NCBI RefSeq assembly: GCF_010093595.1
Contig: NW_022985477.1
Span: forward strand, 1-64,000
DNA from: Mytilinidion resinicola
Taxonomy: Eukaryota > Ascomycota > Dothideomycetes > Mytilinidiales > Mytilinidiaceae
Direction: 5' to 3'
Length of the DNA: 64,000 nt
Below are positions 49,803-60,837 of this stretch, one piece after another. Both the position numbers and the translations under genes were made by a program. Under the pieces are notes generated by a model, which saw only the letters and a program-made list of their open reading frames with translations, was not told the DNA's origin and did not search any database. The stretch's first letter is position 1, and every line of letters starts with the position of its first letter.

Positions 49803-50983
49803 GTAGAGAGCGATTGACGTCAAAGACGCCTTGGAGCAGACGTGCTCACTAAACGTGGAACAAATGCTGAATGTAAATAGATGGTCAAATAAGACATGTC
49901 CCCATTAACGAGGGAACTTTTCGCAGACTAGCCCTGTTGTACTCTCTGTCATGGTGCCTCGCATTGCCTCGAGGCTGCCTTGCTGCTTCGCCTCAATTAA
50001 GGGCGTAATGTGCCATTGGCTGGATTTGTCGCGAGTAACGCGACACCGCGTAGCAATGCCCGACTCACAGCCCGTACGCTCACACGGCATGGCTTCGTCG
50101 AATACGGTCGGCGATACTGCTGATAGCAAGAGGTTGAATATGAAAGTGTTGTGGTATGCAACGATGGTGGATCGATATTCTATTAGGTGCCCAGATGTTT
50201 CCTCACGGTCTGAAGCTTGAAGGCGGTTTGGGATCCAAGCTTGATGTGTTTGTCATTGAGCGGCAGTCAGAGGGAAAATGAATCAAGACGAGATGTGGGG
50301 CCAAAAACTATTGTATTGATGAAGGTGAGGGAGCACCCTTGCACAAGGGTAGCTATTGGCTATTGAGCGGAAGGAGGAAAGATACCTAGTTAGTTAGTTA
50401 GGTATACAGGATGATGAGTAAGCCTGCTAGACAGGAAGGGGGGCCGACATCATTAGACTAACTGCATACCGACTAGTTCTTACAGCCATATAATGCCGCT
50501 CGCGTCTGTCTTTCATTCTATGGCCTCCAACCTTCAATCGGATGAGATTGGCATCAAGATTCCATATTCCGCCCTGGAAACACCTTCCGACCTAGGCAGA
50601 ATAGTGTTTGGTGAGGAACGCTTCGCCATGGAACTTTTCGCCAATATTCGAGAGGCATTCGTCAAGTCCATCTGCACTTGTCAAAGACCTAACCAGGACA
50701 GAGCCAGTCTCTGGTACCGTCTTGCGGAAAGATGAAACTAAATCGCTGTATATCAAGGCCCCATGCCTCATGAACTCAAGCCTCGGAGTGGAAATGGTCC
50801 GACATTCGTGGCTTGGAAAAGCAAATTCTCCTGCATCGAGGCTGTGTAAGGCTGAGCGCTTCCGCAGCGATAACTGCATCGATTCCACTTGCTTTTCCAC
50901 CGCGCACTCCTGTCAACTTCTCTAGTCGCAATCTGTGCGTCCTCAGTTGTCTCCAATATATGTTGCCGGCGCGCAGATGAAGG
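49803..50983. other. Intergenic, with repeat copy 2 and no gene
   Basis: Apart from the repeat at 49966-50062, the segment shows only short overlapping frames on both strands (for example 50592-50925) with no domain. A TTAGTTAGTTAGG microsatellite-like stretch lies near 50390. Confidence 0.5.
49966..50062 (+). repeat. Dispersed ~100-bp repeat, copy 2
   Basis: Same orientation as copy 1 at 45084. It shares the first 32 bp exactly, then the TGGCTGGAT and GTAACGCGACACC blocks, and ends at TAGCAATGCCCG. It lies about 160 bp beyond the ABM stop codon, so the P450/ABM pair is bracketed by the two copies. Confidence 0.85.
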
Positions 50984-52991
50984 ATGGACCCGTTGAGCAT
51001 CACCGCGTCGGTGGTAGGCCTCATAATGGCTGCGGGGAAGATTGCAGGCATCGTCGCAACCTTCACATCAAATGTCCAGGATGCACCTCAACTTGCGCAT
51101 GCGGTGCTCTGTGATATCAACGACTTTCAAACTGCATTAGACGCTCTACATCACTTCCTTCTCCAGTTAGAGTCTGCTTCGGAAAGTCGAACGGCGCTCA
51201 TTCAGCTCGACCAGCTCATTGTCCTTAACCGAGGCTGCACTCACTTTTTCAGAGCTAGAACTCTAATCAAGTCATTAACATCTTCCCCAAACTTTTCTTA
51301 TCGAAATCGCGCTAAATGGGCGCGGAAAGAAGGGAAGATTTCGCTGCTCATAGAGCGTCTGCAGAGGCACAAATGATCCATATCGCTGATGCTGAACATT
51401 ATTCAATGGCACGTCGCAGCCTTTTCCCTTCTCAAACCGTGGCGCCTCGCTAATAGCCCCAGTAAATCGGATCTGGAAGCGTCGCAATCTCAATCTCAAC
51501 TCAACTTTCAAGTCGAGAAACTACTGTCAAACAACGAGGAACTTTGCAAACGACTCCGTAACCTAGAGGATACTTTTGATGCTCGGAATACCCTGACAAG
51601 GCGACTTGAAGATGCCAGCATATACGAGGATAATGAGGAAGCTGACTCTCAGACTATCACCACCAGGAGACCTATGACCGAACGATTGGGCGGGCCCGTC
51701 ATGCAAACAGACATTATTCGATTTGCTTTTGAGAGCGATCTCGAGACCTCGAGGGTATACCGAAACGCGCAGAGCTCGCATTGCGATGCATCTTTCGCTA
51801 GCTCAGTCGCCCGAACGAATGCGTGGTCCATTTTCTCCGGACTTAGCCTTGCTGATGTCTCTGTAATATCAGTCATAGCGCTCCCCGTGTATTCTGTCGA
51901 CATCGAAAATAGGCAATGGTATACCTTTGGAGACGTAGACAAAGTGTCCGATAGCCTCGCACCTGTGGCCGTCACAATGCCTTTAGAAAAGCTCCTACAA
52001 GCCGCCGCCACCAGCGACAAGGAAAAATCTGAGGTTGATTTAGATCAACGACCCCTTGAAGAACGAAAAAACACTGTCAGCCACGAAAGCGTACTCATTC
52101 ATGAAAACGATCTATATCCATGTAGCAGTTGCGGGGATGTATGTATCACCCAATGCGGCGAAAGCCCGCGCAAAAACCCGTCGAACCTTAACTAGCCTTA
52201 AAGCACAGATTATGAGAAAAGCGGAATCCCTTGAGCATGGTAAATCACCCATCGTCATTCTAGTAAAGAAAAACGTTTAGAGCTAACGCTCTACGCAAGC
52301 TGGCAAGCGTTGGCACATAGATTGCTTTCGTAAACTCAATCATGAAGATGACGACGTTCAATATCTGCCGTGTCAGGGCTATGAAGAGGTATGTATCGCC
52401 CAATTCGGCGAAGCGCCTGCGAAAGATCTTCGAGAGCAGTGACTAACCTCAAATTATAGATACTGGTAGAAGGAAAGGCCTATGAGCTTGGTAGAGTTTC
52501 TCATTACGCTTTCTAGAGATTCACTACATGTGCTAACACTCTATCCCAGCGGGCAGACGTTGGCATATAGACTGCTTTCGCTGCAAAACCTGCGGCAGCC
52601 TTCTCGACTCGGATTCAACCCTCCTCCTCCTTGGCGACGGCTCCCTCATCTGCAACAACTGTACATACAGCTATAATCACTGCGGGAACAAGTTGAGGAT
52701 TGGGCAATTCTCACTGCGGATCTGGCATTCTGTGCCGGTTGCTTCCGCTGTAGGAATTGCAAACACACGCTCGAAAAGTCGCGCTATGCGAGAACATCCC
52801 AAGGCGTTTTCTGCATGCCGCGCCATGAGTATCTAATGGCGCGGAGGAAGGTGAAGAGAAGGAAAGCTGAAACAGAGAAACGAATTACTTCGGCCCGCGA
52901 TTCATTGTTGTTAAAAGACTCCAGCTTGTCGGAAACACGACACACCAGCTCTCTCCAGGCGCAACATCTACGCTACTGCCGGAAGTTCTAG
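50984..52991 (+). pseudogene. STAND-type N-terminal domain plus LIM domains, broken
   Basis: ATG 50984 opens MDPLSITASVVGLIMAAGKI, the N-terminal domain of many fungal STAND-like and LIM proteins. A TGA at 51374 interrupts the frame before SISLMLNIIQ. An intron with a GC donor (51408) and AG acceptor at 51462 rejoins it. Then follow IRFAFESDLETSRVYRN and GLSLADVSVISVIALPVYS, a conserved block. LIM zinc-finger parts come next: CSSCGD, two copies of GRWHIDCF-type half-domains, GSLICNNCTYSYNHCGNK, and CAGCFRCRNCKHTLEKSRYA to CMPRHEYLMARR. The first half is duplicated across its introns. One base is missing after CGNK, and one expected Cys is Arg (CMPR). Intact relatives bind partners at the cortex through LIM domains; this copy is not functional. 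Confidence 0.68.
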
Positions 52992-53649
52992 GTACATCGT
53001 CCATAAAAATAATGCATTCCCCTATCCAGCTTGGAGATAAGCATCAGTAGTCATTTTCGCCTAGCTAGCTGCTACGTAACACCATTTAACCTTGTGCTTC
53101 TCGCTTCCAAAGCAACCCACTACTTCTACATCGGAAACACGAACCGTTCCGGCCCTACCCGCGGGTCGCAGGGTCGCGCGATTGATGGCACCTCTAGACG
53201 GACATTACAGCCGTCTGCGCAACATCTATAGCTAGTAGTATTGCGCAGAAAAGGGTTTAATAGGCATATTCAACTGATGGATGTATTGGACAATTTGAGA
53301 GCTGTGACAGGAGGACATTAAGAAACGCGTGCAGTCGGTCGAAGTTGCTAATTTCATTTCAATGCACTATCTATGACGCTGTCCGATAGGTTCTCTTATT
53401 CAACTTCCTTTTCGGGGTAATAACCGGTCCCATTACCATGCTCATCAAATACGTCCCAAGGATAACGCATGTGAAGACAAGCTTCCCTCGAGTTCCTAGT
53501 GGTATTACTCTCGATTACCAACTTGATTTCTCCACCTTCGCCGTCGTGCCACCATCGGCACTTGCTATGCTCCTCATTGCCGGGGCACTCACGGACCCCG
53601 ATCAATGACCGCTACGAGGACCGGGGCTAACATCCGCCTCCTTAGGGTA
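52992..53649. other. Intergenic, no gene seen
   Basis: No coding signal on either strand. The segment separates two inactive genes in convergent orientation. Confidence 0.5.
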
Positions 53650-54708
53650 TCAACGTACGATCACAATCTTTTCGAGCGTCGTGGAATCCAGCTCCCATGA
53701 CAGCTCTTTCTCGGGCCCAGACTGGCCCTTACGCTGTCGCTTCACTTCCCCCCTAACGAGATCCAAGTTAACCTGCATGGCAGAACGGTCACTCTGCTCA
53801 ATCACCGAGATTGCTGGAAGGAACGAAAACTCTGCCCACTCGGCTATCTCGCCTTTCCACCCCAGAAGAGAGCAAAAGTGATCTGCTGCACCCGCAAAAA
53901 CCGCTTCTTTCGTAATTGTACCATCTACGCTAGATTTGTGGAGAACGCTCTTGACCATGAACCAGCTGTGTCTCTTAGAAACTGCTATTTGAACATTTGC
54001 GGACCTGAGCGAAGGGAAGTGCGCTTCGATAGCGTTGCGATCTTGTTTATCAGCCCACGGGCGTCGTCGCGCGCCACTCTGCGAGCATGGGCACACAAAC
54101 TCTATCTTTCGAATAAACCTCGCGCCGCTGTCTTGAAAAAGTTCCGGATGGAACTTTTAGATAGGGGTCGTTGTATCCATAAGCTTAGGGTATTCGCGGA
54201 AAGTGTTCTTCGTATAGAAAACTTGAAGGACCTCCGCGGTCATCTGACGGCATGCAAAGAACAACGACCAGTTTGGCATCGTCCTTGCATAAGAAGATTT
54301 CGAAACCGGTATGTAACCCTTCATGTGGTACTTCCCAACGCACCGTAGAACGATAAGTGCAACGGCCTCGGCGTAAATCATGTCTCAGATTTCTCGTGGG
54401 ATGTTGACGAAGAAGGACCACTTGGTAGGGTCCGCAGGTTCAGGAAGACCTGGCTCGTTGGTGGCGAGGACGTTCGGAGGGTTGCAGTTCCATGTGATGT
54501 GACCGGGTTGGCTGCAATTATGGCATGGTGTCCCAGGGCATTGGTAAGGTTTATGCCATTCTTTGTGTTTATGCCATCCTCTGTGTTTCAGATGGGGGCA
54601 TATGGTTTCGATCTCATTGTGGCGAAGTCCGACGTGGATAAGTGCGGTGTTATTAAAATGAGGCGAATGCGAATTTCGTGTCGTCGTTGCACAAGGAAGG
54701 AGTGACAT
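53650..54708 (-). pseudogene. Zinc-knuckle protein gene with LPxEIR-type domain, copy A, two stops
   Basis: ATG 54708 starts a frame of 353 codons broken only by TGA at 54385-54387 and TAA at 54157-54159. Near the N-terminus is a CCHC zinc knuckle, CHNCSQPGHITWNC. The conserved block NEPGLPEPADPTKWSFF leads into IPREI-stop-DMIYAEA, where the stop replaces an Arg CGA. This resembles the short LPxEIRxxIY domain found in many fungal proteins of unknown role. The second half has conserved hydrophobic and basic blocks shared with copy B (KTITKEAVFAG versus VTKEAALVE, LGW, LDL). Both stops can arise by C-to-T change. It is a tandem paralogue of the gene at 54853, and both are inactive. Confidence 0.65.
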
Positions 54709-54852
54709 AGAAAGTGCGGTGGAAGGAAGAAGTGGTCTTTAATTTGAGACGAGTGTGGAGTGTTTTAAGCTACAAGAGTCGTTCCATGGTTCCGTTTCGC
54801 GAATCCATGCCAAACATGTCCACCGCGATCCTTGGGTCGACCTGGCCAGGCA

Positions 54853-56207
54853 CTAAGTCTTGTGCTCTAAACTCACAATCTTCCTAGTGGTCTCTGCATC
54901 CAAGTCCCAAAATAGTTCTCTCTCGGTGTTCTCGGCTCCATACCGTTCTTTTTGCTCTTTCCGTCGCTTCAATTCCTCCCAGAGGAGATCCAAGCCCACA
55001 GTCACCATCGACCCGTCTCTCTGCTTGATGCTAAAGAGCCGCGGAGAGATACGGAAGTCAACGTAATTTGTTAACCCGTTCTACCAGCCTAAGGGGACAC
55101 AGAAGTACTTCACTGTCTCTACCAATGCCGCTTCTTTAGTGACAAGGCCAGCGGGTCCAAAATCGTCGAGGAATGTATCTAGCCGAGTTTTCCAGCTAAA
55201 GGGTACTTCTCGCTTCAACTCTGATGTTGCCTTAACCGTAATAAGCATCGATTTGAGCACAGGGAAATGTGTCTTGATTAGCCCCTGGTTTCTTTTCCAT
55301 GCCCACGTACGCGGAACTACTCCCCTACAGTAATTGAGCAAGTAAGTCTTTTTTTTTCCGGACCACGCTGACTCGACTACCGAGACTTCGAATTCTATTT
55401 TCCGAATAGATCTGCCGTTCAAGAGTTGAGGAAGGAGATGACCATACGGTGGCCAGAGTGTTTTAGGGCAGGCCAAATAAAGGAGAGGCGTAGAGTCGAC
55501 TGGCCTGAAGGTGTTCTCCCGATGGAAAGCCTGCTGTGCCTCTGCTGTCATCTGGCAACATACGAAGAACAAAGCGTAGTTAGGCTTAGGACACTTTTCG
55601 GCGAGTCGATAGAGCCCCCCATAGCCATGTAGGCCTGTAGATAAGTAGACGAGACTACAATTTCGAGTGTGTGTCCTCCAAGCGCTTCAGCATACATGGA
55701 ATCTCGAATCTCCCGGGGAATGTCGAAGAACGTCCATTTCGTAGGATCAGCGGGCTGGGGAAGTCCCGGTTCGTTCATTATGAGATTCGCCAGAGGAGTG
55801 CACTGGCGTGCTACATGGCCAGTTTTGAGGCAATTGGAGCACTCTTTCCTTTGAGGGCGAGTTGGTATCTTGTCTTGGATGCGAGGTAGAGTTTGGAAGC
55901 AACGAACTGCAACACGACCGATGATGCCAAATTTACAGCAATTCTTCGAAGGCCACAGGAGAGTCCGAACGCGTTGGACTTGGGCACGTACGAAGCGGAC
56001 GAACACAAGGACCAAACACCAGAGCCAACGTACGAAGCCAATTACTACGAGTGCTACCCGTCGTATCCAGCTAGTGGGAGTAGAAGAAAGAGAAGCGCGT
56101 CCAGATCGCTGTTCTTTCGACTACTCTTTGCGTAGGTGACGGCGAAGGGCGTTGTCCGACGGGAAGGTAACATTGCACGCATAACAAGTACGTTTGGGCT
56201 GTATTCC
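54853..56207 (-). pseudogene. Zinc-knuckle protein gene, copy B, frameshifted with stops
   Basis: Same plan as copy A. From about 56207 a C2H2-like stretch (CYACNVTFPSDNALRRHLRKE) reads into a TAG at 56121-56123. The zinc knuckle CSNCLKTGHVARQC and the block NEPGLPQPADPTKWTFF follow, with IPREIRDSMYAEAL intact. Near a run of six G (55615-55625) the frame shifts by one. The new frame runs GLYRLAEKCPKPNYALFFVC to LGW at 55081, where TAG stands before NGLTNYVDFR, and ends at 54853. A shift and two stops make it inactive. No ATG could be fixed. The two copies are diverged, so the duplication is not recent. Confidence 0.62.
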
Positions 56208-58130
56208 TGCTTATGCCACCGAAGTGTTAAGAGAATGCGTGTCTCCATCGGAGACCCATTTGTGTGCGAATTTCATCGTGGTGACAGCAGGCGTGGAAAG
56301 TGTCGTAATACGAGTGGGTTATTCTATGAAAAAGTGTGCAGCATCGCGAGAGGAAAGACCTTTCGCCGACGAGTTGGCCAGGTCTGCTTCTTTATAATGC
56401 GATAAGTCATTACCATGGTTGCACATTCAACGAAATCAAATTGTAATTGTGACGAGTCACCGGAACCGTGGTATAAGAATGCTCCTTTCCAAGGGGTGTG
56501 CGGAGACTAGGCCACCTCATCAAATTCGAGTATCAAGACGAACCACTGCTCAAGTCACGGACATCGCGCCACCGGGTATGTTAGGTAGATACATTGATTT
56601 CTTCGTCCCTGAGATGAAAAAGACTAGCACTCCCCCTATCATTGCTTGACCGTCGAGCATCTCACATGATCTCGAAAGTCACGTGTGACTTACTTGCGGC
56701 TTTTGCTCATTGGTATAAAACGTCGTCTACGATAACTTCTTCTAGGAAAACAGTCTGTCGAAGCTTGGGGTAGAAACTTCTTCGTTCAGTGGCTTCATGT
56801 TTTCGGAGGTTGAGCAAAATTCAACGCGCAAGTACACCATGTGGTGGCTTGCACAGGTTTCAAATCCTGGTACGGTACATATACAGGGTCACTGTGGTAT
56901 CAAAAGTGTTGCAAGAGAGCGGTCATGGAGTCGCGCTCACTCCAACCGTCCTAGTAATGCTTCCCATCGCCTCCGAGAAATGCAAACGATCACTTCTATC
57001 CCCTCGCTCCAGCTGGCATCACCCATTTCGGATCAATCCCCTCCAGCTATCAATCCAGTGGACCTTATCTCATCTACCGCAAGCAGAGGACTATCAGCAT
57101 CACGCTAGACTTAAGCCCCGCAAGCATAACCTCCACCACCGACCCCATGAAGATTTGCGAATCGCAGTTTTGAACTCCACCGAGCACCCTCACATGAGCT
57201 CGCCTTTCTCCTTCATCTAAATGCACCCAGCTTCCCACAGCATTCCACCAATTTCTCGCCGGAGTTTGACGATGCCAATCCCTTGCAAGCAACGCATGCT
57301 ATGTTCATCCACCCCGTCTCCTGCAAGATCGCGGTGGAAGAAGAATTTATACCCCCCAAAGCCACCCAGCCACGTGAACGATTTAATGGCATGTTACTGA
57401 GTGCAAATCGCCGACTTGGTTAGTTCAGGAAAGCCATGGAAAGCATATCAAAACCCCACGTGTGGGTAACGTGACGTCCGTTGCGAAAAGGTATAAGACA
57501 GTCTTCTGCGCTTCAATCGGTGGCATGGAGGATGGGAGGAGACCCCAGCAAGTGATAAGCCAGATAGATGTCCCTCCGACTCGGCACTAAAATATAATGA
57601 CGCCAAAGCGGAATGTGGCTGTAGTAGTGGATCAAGAGCGGCACAAAGAGATTAATGTTACAGTGATAGGTTAAATAGCTCAGCAAGCGCCGCAATGGTG
57701 TCTGCAAGTCTGGCGGAGTTGTCTCGTGGGTAACTTATAACCATGTTGACAGTCGTTATCTTAACTCACCGCTGAACAAAAGCACTAACAAAGAATTGTA
57801 CTTACCGTTAGCAGGCTTGAAATATATCCTCCAACAGCAGCGGAAGACGATCACAGTCAAGACCGTAGCCTCTCATCGTCAAGTCCAGTCCAAACTTCAC
57901 CGTGAACACCTCCTCTACTCCATCAGAAGTTTAGACATCTCTTATCCAAACTCCACATGCAGTCCCATAACGACTCCATTCCTGGTTCCTGGCTCGTATT
58001 TTATTCCACCATCGTCTCCATGCAAGGCCTCCTAAAGAAGGCACCTCAGCGCTCAAGCAGGAGAACTAATACACTCGCTGGGACGGGTTTCTCGTGGTGT
58101 ACGCGAAAATGTCTCGATTTGTCCCCGGGC

Positions 58131-58164
58131 AGTGGCACTCGAAGTGGCACTCGAAGTGGCACTC
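58131..58164. repeat. 12-bp tandem repeat, 2.8 copies
   Basis: AGTGGCACTCGA is repeated at 58131, 58143 and 58155 without mismatch. Confidence 0.9.
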
Positions 58165-58621
58165 CTCGGAAATTCAGCGAAAGACAAACCAGCTCGTGGA
58201 CCACGTGACGCCGCTTCTCTCGGGGTAGAAAATCTTCTTTCGCTTGACGGTAAGGAGGAGGAGCGGGCTGATCAACAAGTATCGAGAAATGGTGGAATGG
58301 TTCTCGGTTGGCGTGCTCAAACCACCATGCGAATTGATATCATGGCGTGGTAGCGGAGGTGGAGCCATAATACGAAGAGATCAAAGAGCTTCATAACTCT
58401 GGTTGGTGTAAAACCACAAGAAGCAAAGTTCCATGTGACTGCCGGAGTTGTTGGATAAGAACAATCAACTACAGCACGCAATGCTGGTAGCAATTAGGGG
58501 TGATGGTAGCAGTCAAGGGGTGAATCATGTACATAATGTCCGGTTCTATCAATGTTCAGACGCTGCGGCCTGAAATCCAACCGGAGTGGGAAATCAAACC
58601 TGCGTCTCGCCATCTTCACAT

Positions 58622-58658
58622 AGTGTTCCGAGTCCGGAGTAGTGTTCCGAGTCCGGAG
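58622..58658. repeat. 19-bp tandem duplication
   Basis: AGTGTTCCGAGTCCGGAGT at 58622-58640 is followed at once by a second copy (18 of 19 bases) to 58658. Confidence 0.9.
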
Positions 58659-59445
58659 GGAGGAAGCGTGGGTGTAGTCACCTGTTTGGTGATGGGTCTC
58701 AACAACTAGAAGAGGTCATTGAGAACCTCGCTGTGGGGAGATAGTATGATTCATTAGCGTTTACCAGAGGCGAGTAAAAATGGAGGGAAATGATGCACTG
58801 CATCACCAACCTCCACTGCCAACACCTCCGACGCTTCCACAGCTGCCCGACCACATGCGTTGGCGTAGTCCCTCAATTTGACCCCAAGCAATTCTACACA
58901 CCACCTCTCACACGAGCGGTAGGGACGGGCCTTTTGATGCACACTCAGGCTCTCCACATGAGATATGGTGAGTATGGAAGTTGATCCACACCCAACTCCC
59001 TCCCACATAATCCAACAGGACTCGTAGTTGGTGCGAGCCCACTGCCCTCATATACCACTCAGGTTCGAGGCGTTTCTGATCGGCCACCAATCCAACGCCT
59101 CCCACCAGACTGTCGGTGGAGGCCGGGTTTCGACCAAGACCCAGACCAGGAGTCCAAAATATTCGCTATCTCGATCCACCACCCATGGCAGGACGCTTTC
59201 CTTGAATAAGAGAAGGTCCCAAAGGTGCAGGAGCAGGTTTTATATTTGATGGAGAGGACGGGCACGTGAGATAGGGCGATGCCACAGAACAGCCCTGACG
59301 ACGATGATTGATGAAGGAAAGAAGGCGTAGGAGATGGCCACCACGGCATGAGACGAATCAAGACAGGAAAGTGAACAAACGACATACGATTTCATCTCAG
59401 AATTTACACCACAGTCTCGTAGTTTCCTCTTCCTGCATCTCATCC

Positions 59446-60662
59446 CTATCTCCCCTTCGCTAACCTCGCCAGCACGGCTTTCCCGGCATTCGCATCATTC
59501 CTCCTCCCCAGCTCCCCACTAATCCACTCCCCTACTTTACTAAGCTCCTCCAAGTCCACCCCCGTGCTCGCCCCCAGACTGTTCACCAAATGCACCAGAT
59601 CCTCCGTCGCAACATTCCCCGTCGCGCCGGGGCTATACGGACACCCACCCAGCCCGCTCACGCTCGCGTCGAACGTCCTGACCCCATGCTCCAACGCCAC
59701 CACTGTATTAACTAGTGCCATGCCATAGGTATCGTGGAAATGTAGAGCTAGGTCTTTCGTCTCGACGCCCGCCTCCTTCAACACTTTCAAGAGGGCAGCG
59801 GTTTTGGGCGCCGTGCCCATGCCCGTAGTGTCTCCAACGCTTATCTCGTCGGCGCCCATTTCGAGCAAGCTGACAGCTAACTCGGCGACGCGGTGGGGGT
59901 CTGTGTCCGGCCCTTCGTAGGGGCAGCCGAGCGCGACGGAGATGTAGGCGCGGACGGGGAGGGCGAGGCTTTTGGCGCGGGACATTATGGGTTCAAATCG
60001 TTTTAGGGACTCGGCGATCGAGCAGTTGGTGTTCTTTTGCGTGAAAGACTCGGTGGCGGCAGTAAAGAGGGAGAGTTCGATTTTGGGGGTTTGTTCGGGT
60101 GAGATTGAGGAGGCATTCGGGTCTTGCGAGGATGTGTTTTCAGCGGGAGGGGTGTTTGGGGGCGTTGGATACGAGTCTTCTGCTGATTTGGAGTTGTTGA
60201 AGGAGTCGTAGGTGGTCATGAAGTTGTCGAGGCCTTTGATGTTTGGGAGGAGGAACTGGTAGGTTATGGGTATTTTGGAGGGGGGAGGCGATTGGAGGAT
60301 ATGTTGGAGGATTTCGGAGGAGTTAGCCATCTATATGTGTTATTAGAAGACTGCTTCGAGAGGGTGTATTATTGGGTGAATGTTGTGTTGCTCACCTGAG
60401 GGACCCATTTTGGTGATACGAAAGACCCAGCTTCGATTGTCTCTAGTCCCGTCCGCGCCAGTCTCTCTATGAGCTGCATCTTTGTTGCCAGAGATATACT
60501 CTGCTTCTCATTCTGTAGTCCATCCCTCGGTCCGACTTCGACGATGCGGATGTGCTCTGAACTACGAGGCGCGGAGCCTGAGGTGACGGTCGCGAAGCTC
60601 CTCCGGCATGGGTGGCGTGCCGCGAGTCGCGCAAGGCGGAGACAGGTGTATCGAGACGACAT
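59446..60662 (-). CDS. Hydroxymethylglutaryl-CoA lyase, mitochondrial
   Basis: Exons 60662-60396 and 60330-59446 encode 383 residues; the 65-bp intron is phase 0 and lies before ANSSEIL. The enzyme cleaves HMG-CoA to acetoacetate and acetyl-CoA, the last step of leucine breakdown. Residues 1-25 are Arg/Ser-rich without acidic residues (RLARLAARHPCRRSFAT), a mitochondrial presequence. The catalytic start VEVGPRDGLQNE (Arg and Asp) and SFVSPKWVPQ follow. SLALPVRAYISVALGCPYEG and HFHDTYGMAL give the metal-binding His pair, and GLGGCPYSPGATGNVATEDL holds the signature Cys. A low-complexity Ser/Pro/Asn insert of about 50 residues stands after KGLDNF, where most lyases have a short loop. It is head to head with DPH1. 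Confidence 0.93.
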
Positions 60663-60837
60663 GGCTCGTGGTTAGAGAGACGAAGAGTGAATGTAATGGG
60701 GAGGTTAGTGTCTTGTATAGGGAGCATATACAGCTTGGTGGTTCAAATTCGCCGCGGGGGTAAGGCCCGAATTGCGGGGCCGAAAATTGCCGCCGCAGAC
60801 TTCATCCCACCTCGACAAAACACCAATACAGACGAAG
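60663..60837. promoter_or_regulatory. Shared promoter of HMG-CoA lyase and DPH1
   Basis: Only 175 bp lie between the two start codons. No clear TATA box is seen. Confidence 0.55.

Larger units (their letters stand above)
56250..59445. other. Three-kilobase region with no gene supported
   Basis: Frames here are short, overlap on both strands and show no domains. Two TATA-like motifs (GGTATAAAAC near 56711, GGTATAAGAC near 57490) have no gene behind them. The region separates the accessory zone from the core genes beginning at 59446. Confidence 0.5.

Noticed and set aside
50493..50925. Short frames on both strands with some protein-like text
   Set aside because: They overlap antisense to each other and have no recognisable domain.
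56850..56880. GGTTTCAAATCCTGG resembling a tRNA T-arm
   Set aside because: No matching D-arm, anticodon arm or acceptor stem could be drawn around it.
56789..57220. 143-codon plus-strand frame with a TATA-like motif upstream
   Set aside because: It overlaps another frame of 103 codons, the text is low in information and no domain is present.
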